NCBI RefSeq assembly: GCF_900115075.1
Contig: NZ_FOVG01000002.1
Location: 496,001 to 560,000 of the forward strand
Source: Candidatus Pantoea varia
Lineage (GTDB): Bacteria > Pseudomonadota > Gammaproteobacteria > Enterobacterales > Enterobacteriaceae
Direction of reading: 5' to 3'
Length of the DNA stretch: 64,000 nucleotides
Numbering within the stretch: position 1 is the first letter of the stretch; every line of letters starts with the position of its first letter. A model generated the notes under the pieces. The model was not told the origin of the DNA. It did no database searches and saw only the letters and a program-made list of their open reading frames with translations. Shown here in pieces: positions 9,566-18,806 of this stretch. A program made the position numbers and the translations under genes.

Positions 9566-10420
9566 TTACAGCGTCAGGTCAACGGTTTGATTATCAATCA
9601 GGCGGGCTTTGCCCAGCCAGGCGGCCATCAGCACGACCGCACGCTGGCTGTCCACCGTCAGCGGCTGCAGCGTTTCCGCATCACAAATCGCCAGGCCATC
9701 AGGACGCAATCCCTGCGCCAGCAATGCCTCGCTGGCGGTCTCGATGATCTCGTCAATCTGACGCTCGCCATTCTCAAGTCGCTGAGCCATCTGGTTCATC
9801 ACCTGGCTCAGCAAAGGTGCCAGCTTACGCTCATCGGCTGTCAGGTAGCCGTTGCGTGAACTCAGCGCCAGGCCATCTTTAGCCCGCACGGTTGGCACGC
9901 CAATAATCTCAATGTCGAAGCCCATATCGGCCACCATCTTACGAATGATAGCCAACTGCTGAAAATCCTTTTCACCGAAACAGGCAATATCGGGCTGCAC
10001 CAGATTAAACAGTTTGCTGACGATGGTCGCCACGCCACGAAAATGGCCTGGACGCGTCGCGCCTTCCAGCAGGGAAGAGAGCACCGGCACTTCAACAAAG
10101 GTCTGATTCTGTGTGCCCTGCGGGTAAACTTCAGCCGGTGAGGGGGCAAAGACGACATCCACCTGGTGGCGGTTCAGCTTTTCACAATCTTCCTGCAGCG
10201 TGCGCGGGTAGCGCGCTAAATCATCGGCGCGATCGAACTGCATCGGATTGACAAAGATCGAGACAATGACGATGTCGCCGCGCGCCCGGGCTTCATCCAC
10301 CAGCCTCAGATGACCTTCATGCAGGTTGCCCATGGTGGGCACCAGCGCAATGCGTTTACCCTGCTGGCGCCAGCGACGGACTTCCTGGCGCAGCATCAGC
10401 AGCGTTTCAATGATCAACAC
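9566..10420 (-). CDS. panC: Pantothenate synthetase (pantoate-beta-alanine ligase)
   Basis: Joins pantoate and beta-alanine with ATP through a pantoyl-adenylate. At 284 residues it is one more than E. coli. The nucleotidyltransferase HIGH-type motif appears as MGNLHEGH near residue 31-38; [15 protein letters not shown] and the KMSKS-equivalent LSSRNGYL are in order. It starts 15 bp after the panB stop, indicating one operon. Confidence 0.97.
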   Translation of the reverse strand: MLIIETLLMLRQEVRRWRQQGKRIALVPTMGNLHEGHLRLVDEARARGDIVIVSIFVNPMQFDRADDLARYPRTLQEDCEKLNRHQVDVVFAPSPAEVYPQGTQNQTFVEVPVLSSLLEGATRPGHFRGVATIVSKLFNLVQPDIACFGEKDFQQLAIIRKMVADMGFDIEIIGVPTVRAKDGLALSSRNGYLTADERKLAPLLSQVMNQMAQRLENGERQIDEIIETASEALLAQGLRPDGLAICDAETLQPLTVDSQRAVVLMAAWLGKARLIDNQTVDLTL

Positions 10421-10435
10421 GGTGACTCTCCTGGA

Positions 10436-11230
10436 TTACTGGAAACTGTGCTCTGCCGCCGGGTAGGTACCGGCCTCGACTTCGGCGATATAGTGGCGAA
10501 TCGCCGCGCGAACATCGCCGGTCTCCGCCAGGAAATTTTTGGCAAATTTGGGAATGTGGCCGCCGGTCACGCCCAGCGCGTCATGCATTACCAGAATCTG
10601 ACCATCAGTGACGTTACCGGCACCGATGCCAATCACCGGGATGGTGAGCGCGTCGGTAATCTGCTGCGCCACCGACACCGGCACGCACTCCAGCACCATC
10701 AGCTGTGCGCCAGCGGCTTCCAGCGCCAGCGCATCGGCCAGCAGCTGTTCGGCTCCGGCTTCATCACGGCCCTGGACTTTATAGCCGCCAAAGATATTCA
10801 CCGACTGCGGGGTTAGGCCAAGATGACCACATACCGGCACGGCGCGTTCGGTCAGCATCTGCACGGTCTCAGCCAGCCAGCTACCGCCTTCAAGTTTCAC
10901 CATGTTGGCGCCGGCACGCATCAATTGCGCGGCACTTTCAAAGGCCTGATTTGGCGTGGCATAACTCATAAACGGCAGGTCGGCGAGCAGCAGAGCCTGT
11001 GGCGCGCCACGGCGCACGGCAGCGGTGTGATAGGCAATATCGCTGACCGTGACCGGCAGCGTAGAATCATGCCCCTGCACCGTCATCCCTAAAGAATCAC
11101 CAACCAGCAGCACCTGAATGCCTTCATCGGCAAACAAGCGGGCAAAACTGAAATCGTAGGCGGTCAGCGTCGCGAATTTTTTACCGCTGGCTTTCGCCTG
11201 ACGCAGATGTGAAATCGTGGTGGGTTTCAT
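10436..11230 (-). CDS. panB: 3-methyl-2-oxobutanoate hydroxymethyltransferase
   Basis: Adds a hydroxymethyl group from 5,10-methylene-tetrahydrofolate to alpha-ketoisovalerate, giving ketopantoate. It has 264 residues, as in E. coli. Mg2+-binding positions lie in LLVGDSLGM and [10 protein letters not shown], and the catalytic Glu in the [15 protein letters not shown] to VLECVP region. It begins the panB-panC-panD run. folK lies 83 bp upstream; the fimbrial cluster found between these genes in E. coli K-12 is absent. Its folate-dependent reaction fits the folK neighbour. Confidence 0.97.
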   Translation of the reverse strand: MKPTTISHLRQAKASGKKFATLTAYDFSFARLFADEGIQVLLVGDSLGMTVQGHDSTLPVTVSDIAYHTAAVRRGAPQALLLADLPFMSYATPNQAFESAAQLMRAGANMVKLEGGSWLAETVQMLTERAVPVCGHLGLTPQSVNIFGGYKVQGRDEAGAEQLLADALALEAAGAQLMVLECVPVSVAQQITDALTIPVIGIGAGNVTDGQILVMHDALGVTGGHIPKFAKNFLAETGDVRAAIRHYIAEVEAGTYPAAEHSFQ

Positions 11231-11313
11231 GGCGCTCTCAACTCAGGAATTCTGATGGGCGCAGTTTACTGGATAGCGTGAGAGAGCGGAATCAGAGAGT
11301 TGCGTTTGTCTGA

Positions 11314-11799
11314 TCAGCCGTGCCACAGCACGATGCTGCTGCTGTCGAGAGAGGCGAGAAGGGGGTTGAGGGCGCGGCCGTCCGGCAGGCGGGCATCTGG
11401 CGCAATCGCCAGCAGCGGCACCAGCATAAAGGCGCGGTTCAGCAGATCATAATGCGGGACAATCAGCCGCTCCGTGTTGATTACCGCATCACCAAACAGC
11501 ATCACATCGATATCCAGCGTGCGCGGACCCCAGCGTTCTGCCTTGCGCACCCGGCCATGCTCCCGCTCAATCCGCTGGGTATGGTCAAGCAGCGCTTCTG
11601 CACTGAGATCGGTCTCCAGCGCCACGGCGGCATTGAGAAAATCGGGCTGATCCGGCGGGCCATAAGGCGGCGTGCGGTAGAACGGAGAGGTATTGATGCG
11701 TTGCGTCTGCGGCAACGCATCCAGTGCGGTCAGCGCTGCATCAACCTGATGCAGCGGATCGGCCAGGTTACTGCCTAACGCGAGGTAAACCCGTGTCAT
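11314..11799 (-). CDS. folK: 6-hydroxymethyl-7,8-dihydropterin pyrophosphokinase
   Basis: Transfers pyrophosphate from ATP to the pterin, the step before dihydropteroate synthase in folate synthesis. It has 161 residues against 159 in E. coli. The HPPK signature [15 protein letters not shown] holds the two Mg2+-binding Asp; the N-terminal [10 protein letters not shown] is diagnostic. Its ATG overlaps the pcnB stop by four bases (ATGA), so it should be translationally coupled to pcnB. Confidence 0.97.
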   Translation of the reverse strand: MTRVYLALGSNLADPLHQVDAALTALDALPQTQRINTSPFYRTPPYGPPDQPDFLNAAVALETDLSAEALLDHTQRIEREHGRVRKAERWGPRTLDIDVMLFGDAVINTERLIVPHYDLLNRAFMLVPLLAIAPDARLPDGRALNPLLASLDSSSIVLWHG

Positions 11800-13214
11800 G
11801 AGGCGTTTTGATTGTCACGACGCGGCGCGGAGGGACGGCGGCGCGGACGACGCGATTTACTGCGTGGTACCGGGTCGTCGCCCAGGTTATTCAGCATATT
11901 TTTCTGATGCGGCGGCGCAGCCACCTGGAACTCACCCCACCACTGGCTCAGGCGCAGCAGTTCCGGGTTATTTTCGACTTCTGCACGCAGCGCCAGCAAA
12001 TCGTAAGCGGCGCGGAATTTCGGATGCTCCATCAGTTTCCAGGCGCGTTTACCGTGACGGCGCGACATGCGTAACTGCAGCAGCCAGATATCGCGGATCA
12101 GCGAGGTAATACGTTTCGGAATCGCCAGCGCACGGCAGGCTTCATCCAGCGTATCGTTCATCGCCATCGCAAAGGCTTCGAAGTAAGTCAGGCCACTTTC
12201 CTGTGCAATGCGTTCGGCCGTTTCAAGCTGCGGATACCAGAACATCGCGGCAAACAGGAACGCCGGGTTAACGCGCATGTCGTTATGAATGCGGTTATCG
12301 GTGTTTTTCAGCACCTGAGCGAGCATCCGCTCCATGTGGCTGTCGCTGTTTTCCGTGAAGTTGCGCGCCAGCGTCGGGAACAGCGGCTGGAACAGCTGAT
12401 ATTCACACAGCTTCAGATAGGTGCTGTAGCCGTAGCCGGCCTGCAACATCTTCAGCGACTCTTCAAACAGGCGCGCAGGCGGAATATCACGCAGCAGTGA
12501 GGCCAGACGCGGAATCGGCTCGGCGGTTTCCGGCGCAATGCTCATATTGAGTTTGGCGGCAAAACGCGCGACGCGCAGCATGCGGACCGGATCTTCGCGG
12601 TAGCGGGTTTCCGGATCGCCAATCAGGCGAATGATACCCTGTTCGAGATCGCTGATGCCGCCGACATAGTCGCGCACGCTGAAATCAGCCACGCTGTAGT
12701 AGAGGCTGTTGATGGTGAGATCGCGGCGTTGCGCATCATCTTCGATAGAGCCAAAGATGTTGTCACGCAGCAGCATGCCGCTCTGGGCGCGCTGTGAACT
12801 GTTGCGATCCTCTTCCGGCTCTTCCGCCTGATGATGTCCGCGGAAGGTGGCGACTTCGATCACTTCCGGACCAAACATCACGTGTGCCAGACGGAAACGA
12901 CGGCCGACCAGGCGACAGTTGCGGAACAGCTTACGCATCTGCTCAGGCGTGGCATTGGTGGTCACGTCGAAATCTTTAGGTTTTTGCCCCAGTAGCAAAT
13001 CGCGCACGCCACCGCCTACCAGATAGGCTTCATAACCGGCTTTATTCAGGCGATAGAGCACTTTGAGGGCATTTTCGCTGATGTCTTTACGTGAGATGTT
13101 GTGGCTTTCACGAGGGATGATGGCCATCAGACGTACTGGTTCAACCTCTGCAGGGGCTTCCTCTTCATCACGCTTCAGGACTTTTCGGCAAAAATTAGCT
13201 ACTCGGGTAAAAAT
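11796..13214 (-). CDS. pcnB: Poly(A) polymerase I, AUU start codon
   Basis: Adds 3' poly(A) tails to RNA, priming decay by the degradosome and controlling ColE1-type plasmid copy number. The nucleotidyltransferase motif is [11 protein letters not shown] followed by [17 protein letters not shown] and the Arg-rich C-terminal tail ([16 protein letters not shown]) also match. No ATG, GTG or TTG stands where homologues begin ([12 protein letters not shown]). The codon there is ATT at 13214-13212, four bases after GAGGTG, as in E. coli, where AUU is the established inefficient start limiting expression. An in-frame TTG at 13235 would translate through that ribosome-binding site. From ATT the protein has 472 residues (465 in E. 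coli). Confidence 0.93.
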   Translation of the reverse strand: MFTRVANFCRKVLKRDEEEAPAEVEPVRLMAIIPRESHNISRKDISENALKVLYRLNKAGYEAYLVGGGVRDLLLGQKPKDFDVTTNATPEQMRKLFRNCRLVGRRFRLAHVMFGPEVIEVATFRGHHQAEEPEEDRNSSQRAQSGMLLRDNIFGSIEDDAQRRDLTINSLYYSVADFSVRDYVGGISDLEQGIIRLIGDPETRYREDPVRMLRVARFAAKLNMSIAPETAEPIPRLASLLRDIPPARLFEESLKMLQAGYGYSTYLKLCEYQLFQPLFPTLARNFTENSDSHMERMLAQVLKNTDNRIHNDMRVNPAFLFAAMFWYPQLETAERIAQESGLTYFEAFAMAMNDTLDEACRALAIPKRITSLIRDIWLLQLRMSRRHGKRAWKLMEHPKFRAAYDLLALRAEVENNPELLRLSQWWGEFQVAAPPHQKNMLNNLGDDPVPRSKSRRPRRRPSAPRRDNQNAS

Positions 13215-13225
13215 GGGACACCTCG
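13205..13225 (-). promoter_or_regulatory. Ribosome-binding site and AUU initiation codon of pcnB
   Basis: On the minus strand GAGGTG is followed by TCCC and then ATT TTT ACC CGA, encoding (fM)FTR. Alignment with E. coli PcnB and the placement of the purine-rich site decide for ATT. Confidence 0.75.
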
Positions 13226-13300
13226 ACAGTGGCAATTAGGGTGTAGGTAAAATCAGCGGCTAATCATAGCCTGTTGAGAACCGTTTGAGAATGCTGTTGT

Positions 13301-14179
13301 CTATGCATCCGGTTTCAGGGCGTTCTGTTGCGGCATCAAAGCGATATTCCACTGCTCTACCGCATCAGACAGCAGTTTGTCCTGCGTTAAGTCCTGCCAG
13401 CCGCCTGAAACAGGCTGCCCGAGGAAACGCAAGGCCGCCACCAGCAGCGGTCTGGCATCGCCATCCGGCAGCGAAGGTGCATGATTCTGCTTCGATAACT
13501 TATTGCCATCGTGGTTAAGCGCCAGCGGCAGATGCAGCCAGGCCGGCACCGGCCAGTCAAATTGCTGATAGAGCGCAATCTGCCGCACCGTCGGCTCAAT
13601 CAAATCTGCGCCGCGAACCACTTCGGTAATGCCCTGAAAATGATCATCGACCACCACCGCCAGGTTATAGGCAAACAGGCCATCACGGCGATGAATAATA
13701 AAATCTTCCTGTGCCAGACGCCTGTCCGCCTCCACGCGACCCCGTAATTGGTCGTCAAACGTAAAGATCGGCACATGCTGGCGTAAACGCAGCGCGGCAT
13801 TCTCTGGTCCGCGTTGCCGTTCACGACAGTAGCCATCATAGAAACCGCCCATCTCCTGAATGCGACGCCGGGGGCAGGTGCAGAAATAGCTCTGACGATG
13901 CTGCTGCAGCCAGGCCAGCGCCTCCCGATAGGCTTCATGACGTTGTGACTGCCACAACACCTCGCCATCCCAGGTTAACCCGTAGTGCTCCAGCTGATGC
14001 AGAATACGGCTGGCGGCACCCGGCACCTCCCGAGGCGGATCGATATCTTCAATTCTCACCCGCCAGATGCCGTTTTGCGCGCGCGCGCTCAGGTAACTGC
14101 CCAGGGCAGCAATCAGCGAGCCAAAATGGAGTTCACCAGAGGGAGAAGGGGCGAAGCGACCGATACAGAAGGATGGCAT
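13301..14179 (-). CDS. gluQ: Glutamyl-Q tRNA(Asp) synthetase
   Basis: A truncated glutamyl-tRNA synthetase paralogue (yadB) that activates glutamate and attaches it to the queuosine base of tRNA(Asp). The HIGH-like motif is GELHFGSL, and KLSKQNHA stands in for KMSKS. Zinc-binding cysteines lie in CTCPRRR and YDGYCRER. It lacks the anticodon-binding half, as the family does. The ATG at 14179 gives 292 residues; a GTG at 14197 would add six, and neither has a convincing ribosome-binding site, so the start is uncertain. It follows dksA after 72 bp, the usual arrangement, and may be read through from it. Confidence 0.94.
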   Translation of the reverse strand: MPSFCIGRFAPSPSGELHFGSLIAALGSYLSARAQNGIWRVRIEDIDPPREVPGAASRILHQLEHYGLTWDGEVLWQSQRHEAYREALAWLQQHRQSYFCTCPRRRIQEMGGFYDGYCRERQRGPENAALRLRQHVPIFTFDDQLRGRVEADRRLAQEDFIIHRRDGLFAYNLAVVVDDHFQGITEVVRGADLIEPTVRQIALYQQFDWPVPAWLHLPLALNHDGNKLSKQNHAPSLPDGDARPLLVAALRFLGQPVSGGWQDLTQDKLLSDAVEQWNIALMPQQNALKPDA

Positions 14180-14251
14180 AGGTTCAGAAGTGACCACGCA
14201 GTGGACAAAACAGCAGGTGTTCCACTGCGTGGTAACAGGCTGGACGCGGCA

Positions 14252-14707
14252 TTAGCCGGCCATTTGTTTCTCACGAATTTCTGCTAACGTCTTACAGTCG
14301 ATGCAGAGATCGGCAGTAGGACGTGCTTCGAGACGGCGGATACCAATCTCAACGCCACAGGAATCGCAATAACCGAAGTCGTCATCTTCAACTTTCTTCA
14401 GTGTCTTCTCGATCTTTTTAATCAGTTTACGTTCGCGATCGCGGTTACGCAGCTCCAGGCTGAATTCCTCTTCCTGCGCGGCACGGTCAACCGGGTCCGG
14501 GAAGTTAGCGGCTTCATCCTGCATGTGCGATACGGTACGATCGACTTCGTCCCGCAATTGATTACGCCAGGCTTCCAGAATCTTGCGAAAATGGGTCAGC
14601 TGCGCGTCGTTCATATACTCTTCGCCAGGCTTAACCTGATAAGGTTCAACACCGGCAATAGCGAGAATACTCAGGGACGATGTTTTACGGTTTTGACCTT
14701 CTTGCAT
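14252..14707 (-). CDS. dksA: RNA polymerase-binding transcription factor DksA
   Basis: Binds the secondary channel of RNA polymerase and, with ppGpp, represses rRNA and ribosomal-protein promoters and activates amino-acid promoters. At 151 residues it is nearly identical to E. coli. The coiled-coil tip carries DPVDRA with the two key Asp; the four-cysteine zinc finger is YCDSCG and LCIDC. ATG at 14707 starts [11 protein letters not shown] behind AGGAGAAGC. Regulation probably lies in the 247-bp gap to sfsA. Confidence 0.98.
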   Translation of the reverse strand: MQEGQNRKTSSLSILAIAGVEPYQVKPGEEYMNDAQLTHFRKILEAWRNQLRDEVDRTVSHMQDEAANFPDPVDRAAQEEEFSLELRNRDRERKLIKKIEKTLKKVEDDDFGYCDSCGVEIGIRRLEARPTADLCIDCKTLAEIREKQMAG

Positions 14708-14954
14708 GTTGCTTCTCCTGGATAACACGCACTATACCCTTTGACTTTCGTCTCGCAGGGGCGTTGCTGCCATCCTGCATTTGACGTCTGCGGGGTACAT
14801 CGATCCCCCATTGGGGAAAAAAACAGGCCGCTATAAATAACAGAAGCAGTCAGGGTTGGCAATTCTTCATGAACACACCTTGACAAGCCTGTGAGGAACA
14901 GCGTAATCAGCCCTTAGCTCAGAACATTCTTAGCACATAAAATTGCAAAAGATA

Positions 14955-15659
14955 TTACAAGGTTACGTTGATCGGCGATTTAAGAAACATTCCCTCTGCC
15001 GATAAGTCTGCCTGATACGCTAAAACCTCTACGCCCTCCCGCTGCGCCTGAGCCAGTTGTTCTGCATACGCCGCATCAATGTGGCGTGCCGGGGAAACGT
15101 CCTCAATCCCCGAGTGCAAAACGGCAAACAACAAAACGGCCCGATGACCCTCTGCCGCAACTGTTGCCAGTTCACGCAGGTGCTTCTGTCCTCGAATCGT
15201 CACCGCATCCGGAAAATAACCTTTTCCTTCATGTAAAAGGGTTACGGATTTCACCTCAATATAGCAGTTGGGTCGTGGATCTGCCTTGAGCAGGAAATCA
15301 ATTCTGCTTTTTTCACTGCCATATCTCACTTCCGCCTGACGCTGGGAATATCCCGCCAGTGCGGGCAGCCTGTCCTGATCCAGCGCTTCGGCCACCAGTT
15401 GATTCGCGCGCAGGGTGTTCACGCAGATCCAGTGGCCCTGCTGCGTTTCGGTCAGCTCCCAGCTGTGAGGGTACTTGCGCGTCAGGCTGTCGGACGTCGA
15501 ATACCAGACACGATCGCCCGGCGTAGCGCAGCCCGTCATGGCACCTGTGTTGGCGCAGTGGATCGTCAGAACCTCACCTTCCGGCGTCATAACATCGGCA
15601 AGGAAACGTTTATAACGACTGATCAGGCGGGCGGGTTTAAGAGGGGGAGAGAAGTGCAT
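14955..15659 (-). CDS. sfsA: Sugar fermentation stimulation protein A
   Basis: A 234-residue SfsA family protein, linked in E. coli to maltose metabolism when overexpressed and reported to bind DNA. Diagnostic stretches are RYKRFLADV near the N-terminus, [11 protein letters not shown], and the nuclease-like core [19 protein letters not shown]. The 5' end overlaps thpR by 23 bp, so the two are cotranscribed leftward. Confidence 0.94.
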   Translation of the reverse strand: MHFSPPLKPARLISRYKRFLADVMTPEGEVLTIHCANTGAMTGCATPGDRVWYSTSDSLTRKYPHSWELTETQQGHWICVNTLRANQLVAEALDQDRLPALAGYSQRQAEVRYGSEKSRIDFLLKADPRPNCYIEVKSVTLLHEGKGYFPDAVTIRGQKHLRELATVAAEGHRAVLLFAVLHSGIEDVSPARHIDAAYAEQLAQAQREGVEVLAYQADLSAEGMFLKSPINVTL

Positions 15660-16194
15660 GCGGTTCCTGAGACATTAACGGCCAACTGGCCAGAGTGCGG
15701 TAGCGGGTGCGGCCCCGGGCATATTCAGAGGAAAACAGGGAAAAAGCAGAGACGCGAAAACGCCAGTGAAAGCCGCGTGGCGGTAACGCAACCGGCTGCG
15801 TGGCGTGGCGTAACAGCGTGATGTGCGGATGAAACGGCTGGGGGCTCTGGTAACAGCCATGCCGGGCGGCCTGCGCCCGCAGCAGGCTGGCGAGCTGCAG
15901 CAGACCGCGTGGCGCACGCTGGCAGCCGAGCCAGACAACACCTGGACGTGGCCAGTGACCGGCATCATCCAGATCGAGATCAAAGCCAGGTTGTTCAATG
16001 CGGGAGGCCAGTGTCTGCAGGCGTTGTGAGGTTTCCGGCGCGACTTCCCCCAGAAACGCCAGCGTCAGATGCAGATTCGCTGCGACCACCTGCTGGCCCG
16101 CCTCAGCAGGAAAGGTGTCGGCCCGCCAGCGCACCAGCTGCTGCTGCATCTCGTCAGGCAGGCTGATGGCAAAAAATAAGCGTTGTGTCGGCAT
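15637..16194 (-). CDS. thpR: RNA 2',3'-cyclic phosphodiesterase (LigT family)
   Basis: A 2H phosphoesterase that opens 2',3'-cyclic phosphate RNA ends and was first described as a tRNA 2'-5' ligase. The two catalytic HxT motifs are HLTLAF and HITLLR, about 85 residues apart. The ATG at 16194 ([11 protein letters not shown]) has a GGAG site; the frame opens at a TTG 15 bp earlier. The product has 185 residues. It is divergent from hrpB across 69 bp and overlaps sfsA at its 3' end. Confidence 0.93.
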   Translation of the reverse strand: MPTQRLFFAISLPDEMQQQLVRWRADTFPAEAGQQVVAANLHLTLAFLGEVAPETSQRLQTLASRIEQPGFDLDLDDAGHWPRPGVVWLGCQRAPRGLLQLASLLRAQAARHGCYQSPQPFHPHITLLRHATQPVALPPRGFHWRFRVSAFSLFSSEYARGRTRYRTLASWPLMSQEPHALLSPS

Positions 16195-16263
16195 GGCGTT
16201 CTCCGGCAAATATCACGTGCTACAATGCGCGCCATCTTAGCACAGGCAGAAGCGGAGTTTGCT

Positions 16264-18708
16264 TTGAGCGATTTACCGGTCAGCGCGGTGCTGCCTGACA
16301 TCCTGGCGGCACTGCGCGACGCCTCTCAAATCCTGCTGGCCGCCCCCACCGGCGCGGGCAAATCGACCTGGCTGCCGCTGCAGTTGTTACAGCAGGCGGC
16401 GCTGCCGGGACGGATCATCATGCTGGAGCCACGTCGTCTGGCGGCGCGTAATGTCGCGCAGCGTCTGGCGGAGCAGCTCGGTGAGCAGCCGGGAGCCACA
16501 GTGGGGTTCAGGATGCGTGGCGAAAGCTGCGTCGGGCCACAGACCCGGCTTGAAGTCGTTACCGAAGGGATGCTCACGCGCATGCTTCAGCACGATCCGA
16601 TGCTGGAGGGCGTGTCGCTGGTGATCCTCGATGAGTTTCACGAGCGCAGCCTGCAGGCCGATCTCGCGCTGGCGCTGCTGCTCGATGTGCAGCAGGGGCT
16701 GCGCGACGACCTTAAAATCATGCTGATGTCCGCCACGCTGGATAATGCCCGGCTGGCGGCGCTGCTGCCGGATGCGCCATTAATTGTCTCAGAAGGGCGC
16801 AGCTATCCGGTCGAGCGGCGTTACGCATCGCTGAATCAGAACGTGCGTTTTGAAGAGGCGGTGGCGCGTGAAGTCGCCCAGCTGCTGCGCGACGAAGACG
16901 GCTCGCTGCTGCTATTTCTGCCGGGCGTGGCGGAGATCGAGCGGGTCAGGCGTGAGCTGGAATCACGCATCAGCGATGATGTGGATCTGACGCCGCTCTA
17001 TGGCGCACTGCCGCTGGCGGCGCAGCGGCGGGCGATTCTGCCTGCCACCACCGGACGCCGTAAGGTAGTGCTTGCCACCAATATCGCCGAGACCAGCCTG
17101 ACCATTGAGGGGATCCGGCTGGTGGTCGACAGTGCGCTGGAGCGCAGCGCGCTGTTTGACGCGCGCAGCGGCGTGACGCGGCTGCAGACCCAGCGAATCA
17201 GCCAGGCATCCATGATCCAACGCGCAGGTCGCGCGGGGCGACTGATGCCAGGAATCTGTCTGCATCTGTTGCCGCAGGAGCAGGCATCCCGCGCGGCGGC
17301 GCAGAGCGAACCGGAAATCGTGAACAGCGATCTCTCGTCGCTGTGGCTGGATATGCTGCAGTGGGGCTGTACCCAGCCGCAACAGCTGCAGTGGCTGGAT
17401 TTGCCACCCGCCCGAAATCTGGACGCGGCGCAACAGCAGCTAACCCGCCTGAGTGCGCTGGACAGCAACGGCCTGCTCAACACGCTGGGTCGGCGCATGG
17501 CGCAGCTGGGGTGCGATCCCCGACTGGCGGCTATGCTCTGTGCCGCTGGCGATGAGCCGGATGCGGTCGCCAGCGCCGCGCTGCTGGTCGCGATTCTGGA
17601 AGACCCTCCGCGCAGCGGCAGTGCCGATCTGCGGGATGCCCTGCATCGGCCTCAGTCACAATGGCAGCGACGGGCGCAGCAGTGGCAGCAGCGGCTTAAA
17701 ATCCGTGGCGGGCGCGTCGATGAAGACCGTTTCGCTGGCTTGCTGGCGGTGGGCTTTGGCGATCGGCTGGCACGGCGACGCGATCAGAGCGGTCGCTATC
17801 AGCTGGCCAACGGGCTGGGTGCCAGACTGGATGAGCAGGATGGCCTGACGCGCAATGAATGGCTGATTGCACCCGCCCTGCTGCAGGGCAGTGCCGCGCC
17901 AGATGCGCGGATGTTGCTGGCGCTACCGGTCGATATTGAGACGCTGTGCCAGCAGCAGCCCGCACTGATTGAGCGCCGGACCGAAGTCGAGTGGGACGAA
18001 GAGAAGGGCACGCTGCGCGCGTTCAGACGCGAGCAGATTGGCGCGCTGATGCTGAAGACCCAGCCGATGGCGCGCCCGGACCCGGACGTACTGCACGCGG
18101 CCATGCTGCGCTGGATCGCCGAAAAAGGTCTGTCGGTGCTGGGCTGGACGCCGGACGCCGAACAGCTGCGTCTGCGCATCCAGTGTGCGGCGCAGTGGTT
18201 GCCGGAAGAGAGCTGGCCCGCCACCGATGATGAGAGTCTGCTCGAGAGCCTGCCGCAGTGGCTGTTGCCGCAGATGTCCGCGGTGCGCGATCTCCGCAGC
18301 CTGCAGGCGGTGAACCTGACCACGGCACTCTTACATTTACTCACATGGTCACAACGTCAGCGGCTGGATACTGTGCTGCCAACTCATTACACTGTGCCGA
18401 CCGGAAGCCGGCTGCCGATCCGCTATGATGCGGACAAGCCGCCTGCGCTGGCGGTCAGAATTCAGGAGATGTTTGGTGAGGCGACGAATCCTGCCGTGGC
18501 GGAAGGACGTATTCCGCTGGTGCTGGAGCTGTTATCGCCCGCCCAGCGCCCGTTGCAGATCACCCGCGATCTGGCGGCGTTCTGGCGCGGTGCCTGGCCG
18601 GAAGTCAGGAAAGAGATGAAGGGACGTTATCCTAAACATCCCTGGCCAGAGGATCCGGCCAACGCCTTGCCAACAAGGCGAACCAAAAAAATGTCCCCGC
18701 AGGGTTGA
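16264..18708 (+). CDS. hrpB: ATP-dependent helicase HrpB (DEAH family)
   Basis: A cytoplasmic DEAH-box RNA helicase-like protein of unclear physiological role. The Walker A motif is APTGAGKSTW, motif II LDEFHERS, motif III SATLD, and motif VI QRAGRAGR. HA2 and HrpB C-terminal domains follow, ending in GRYPKHPWPEDPAN and a basic tail. The best start is TTG at 16264 (LSDLPVSAVLP), with GGAG seven to ten bases upstream, giving 814 residues against 809 in E. coli; the frame is open further 5' but without similarity. Confidence 0.94.
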   Translation: MSDLPVSAVLPDILAALRDASQILLAAPTGAGKSTWLPLQLLQQAALPGRIIMLEPRRLAARNVAQRLAEQLGEQPGATVGFRMRGESCVGPQTRLEVVTEGMLTRMLQHDPMLEGVSLVILDEFHERSLQADLALALLLDVQQGLRDDLKIMLMSATLDNARLAALLPDAPLIVSEGRSYPVERRYASLNQNVRFEEAVAREVAQLLRDEDGSLLLFLPGVAEIERVRRELESRISDDVDLTPLYGALPLAAQRRAILPATTGRRKVVLATNIAETSLTIEGIRLVVDSALERSALFDARSGVTRLQTQRISQASMIQRAGRAGRLMPGICLHLLPQEQASRAAAQSEPEIVNSDLSSLWLDMLQWGCTQPQQLQWLDLPPARNLDAAQQQLTRLSALDSNGLLNTLGRRMAQLGCDPRLAAMLCAAGDEPDAVASAALLVAILEDPPRSGSADLRDALHRPQSQWQRRAQQWQQRLKIRGGRVDEDRFAGLLAVGFGDRLARRRDQSGRYQLANGLGARLDEQDGLTRNEWLIAPALLQGSAAPDARMLLALPVDIETLCQQQPALIERRTEVEWDEEKGTLRAFRREQIGALMLKTQPMARPDPDVLHAAMLRWIAEKGLSVLGWTPDAEQLRLRIQCAAQWLPEESWPATDDESLLESLPQWLLPQMSAVRDLRSLQAVNLTTALLHLLTWSQRQRLDTVLPTHYTVPTGSRLPIRYDADKPPALAVRIQEMFGEATNPAVAEGRIPLVLELLSPAQRPLQITRDLAAFWRGAWPEVRKEMKGRYPKHPWPEDPANALPTRRTKKMSPQG

Positions 18709-18806
18709 GTCCGCTGGATCGAATTCAGAGGGTTCTGCCATGCGGCACGCGAGAAAGCAGTTAGAGTAGCGGCGCTGCCGTAAGCACTGCCTGGAGAAGA
18801 AAAGTA

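Noticed and set aside
14671..14886. 71-codon minus-strand open frame upstream of dksA
   Set aside because: It runs out of frame into the start of dksA, and the region is better explained as the dksA promoter and leader.
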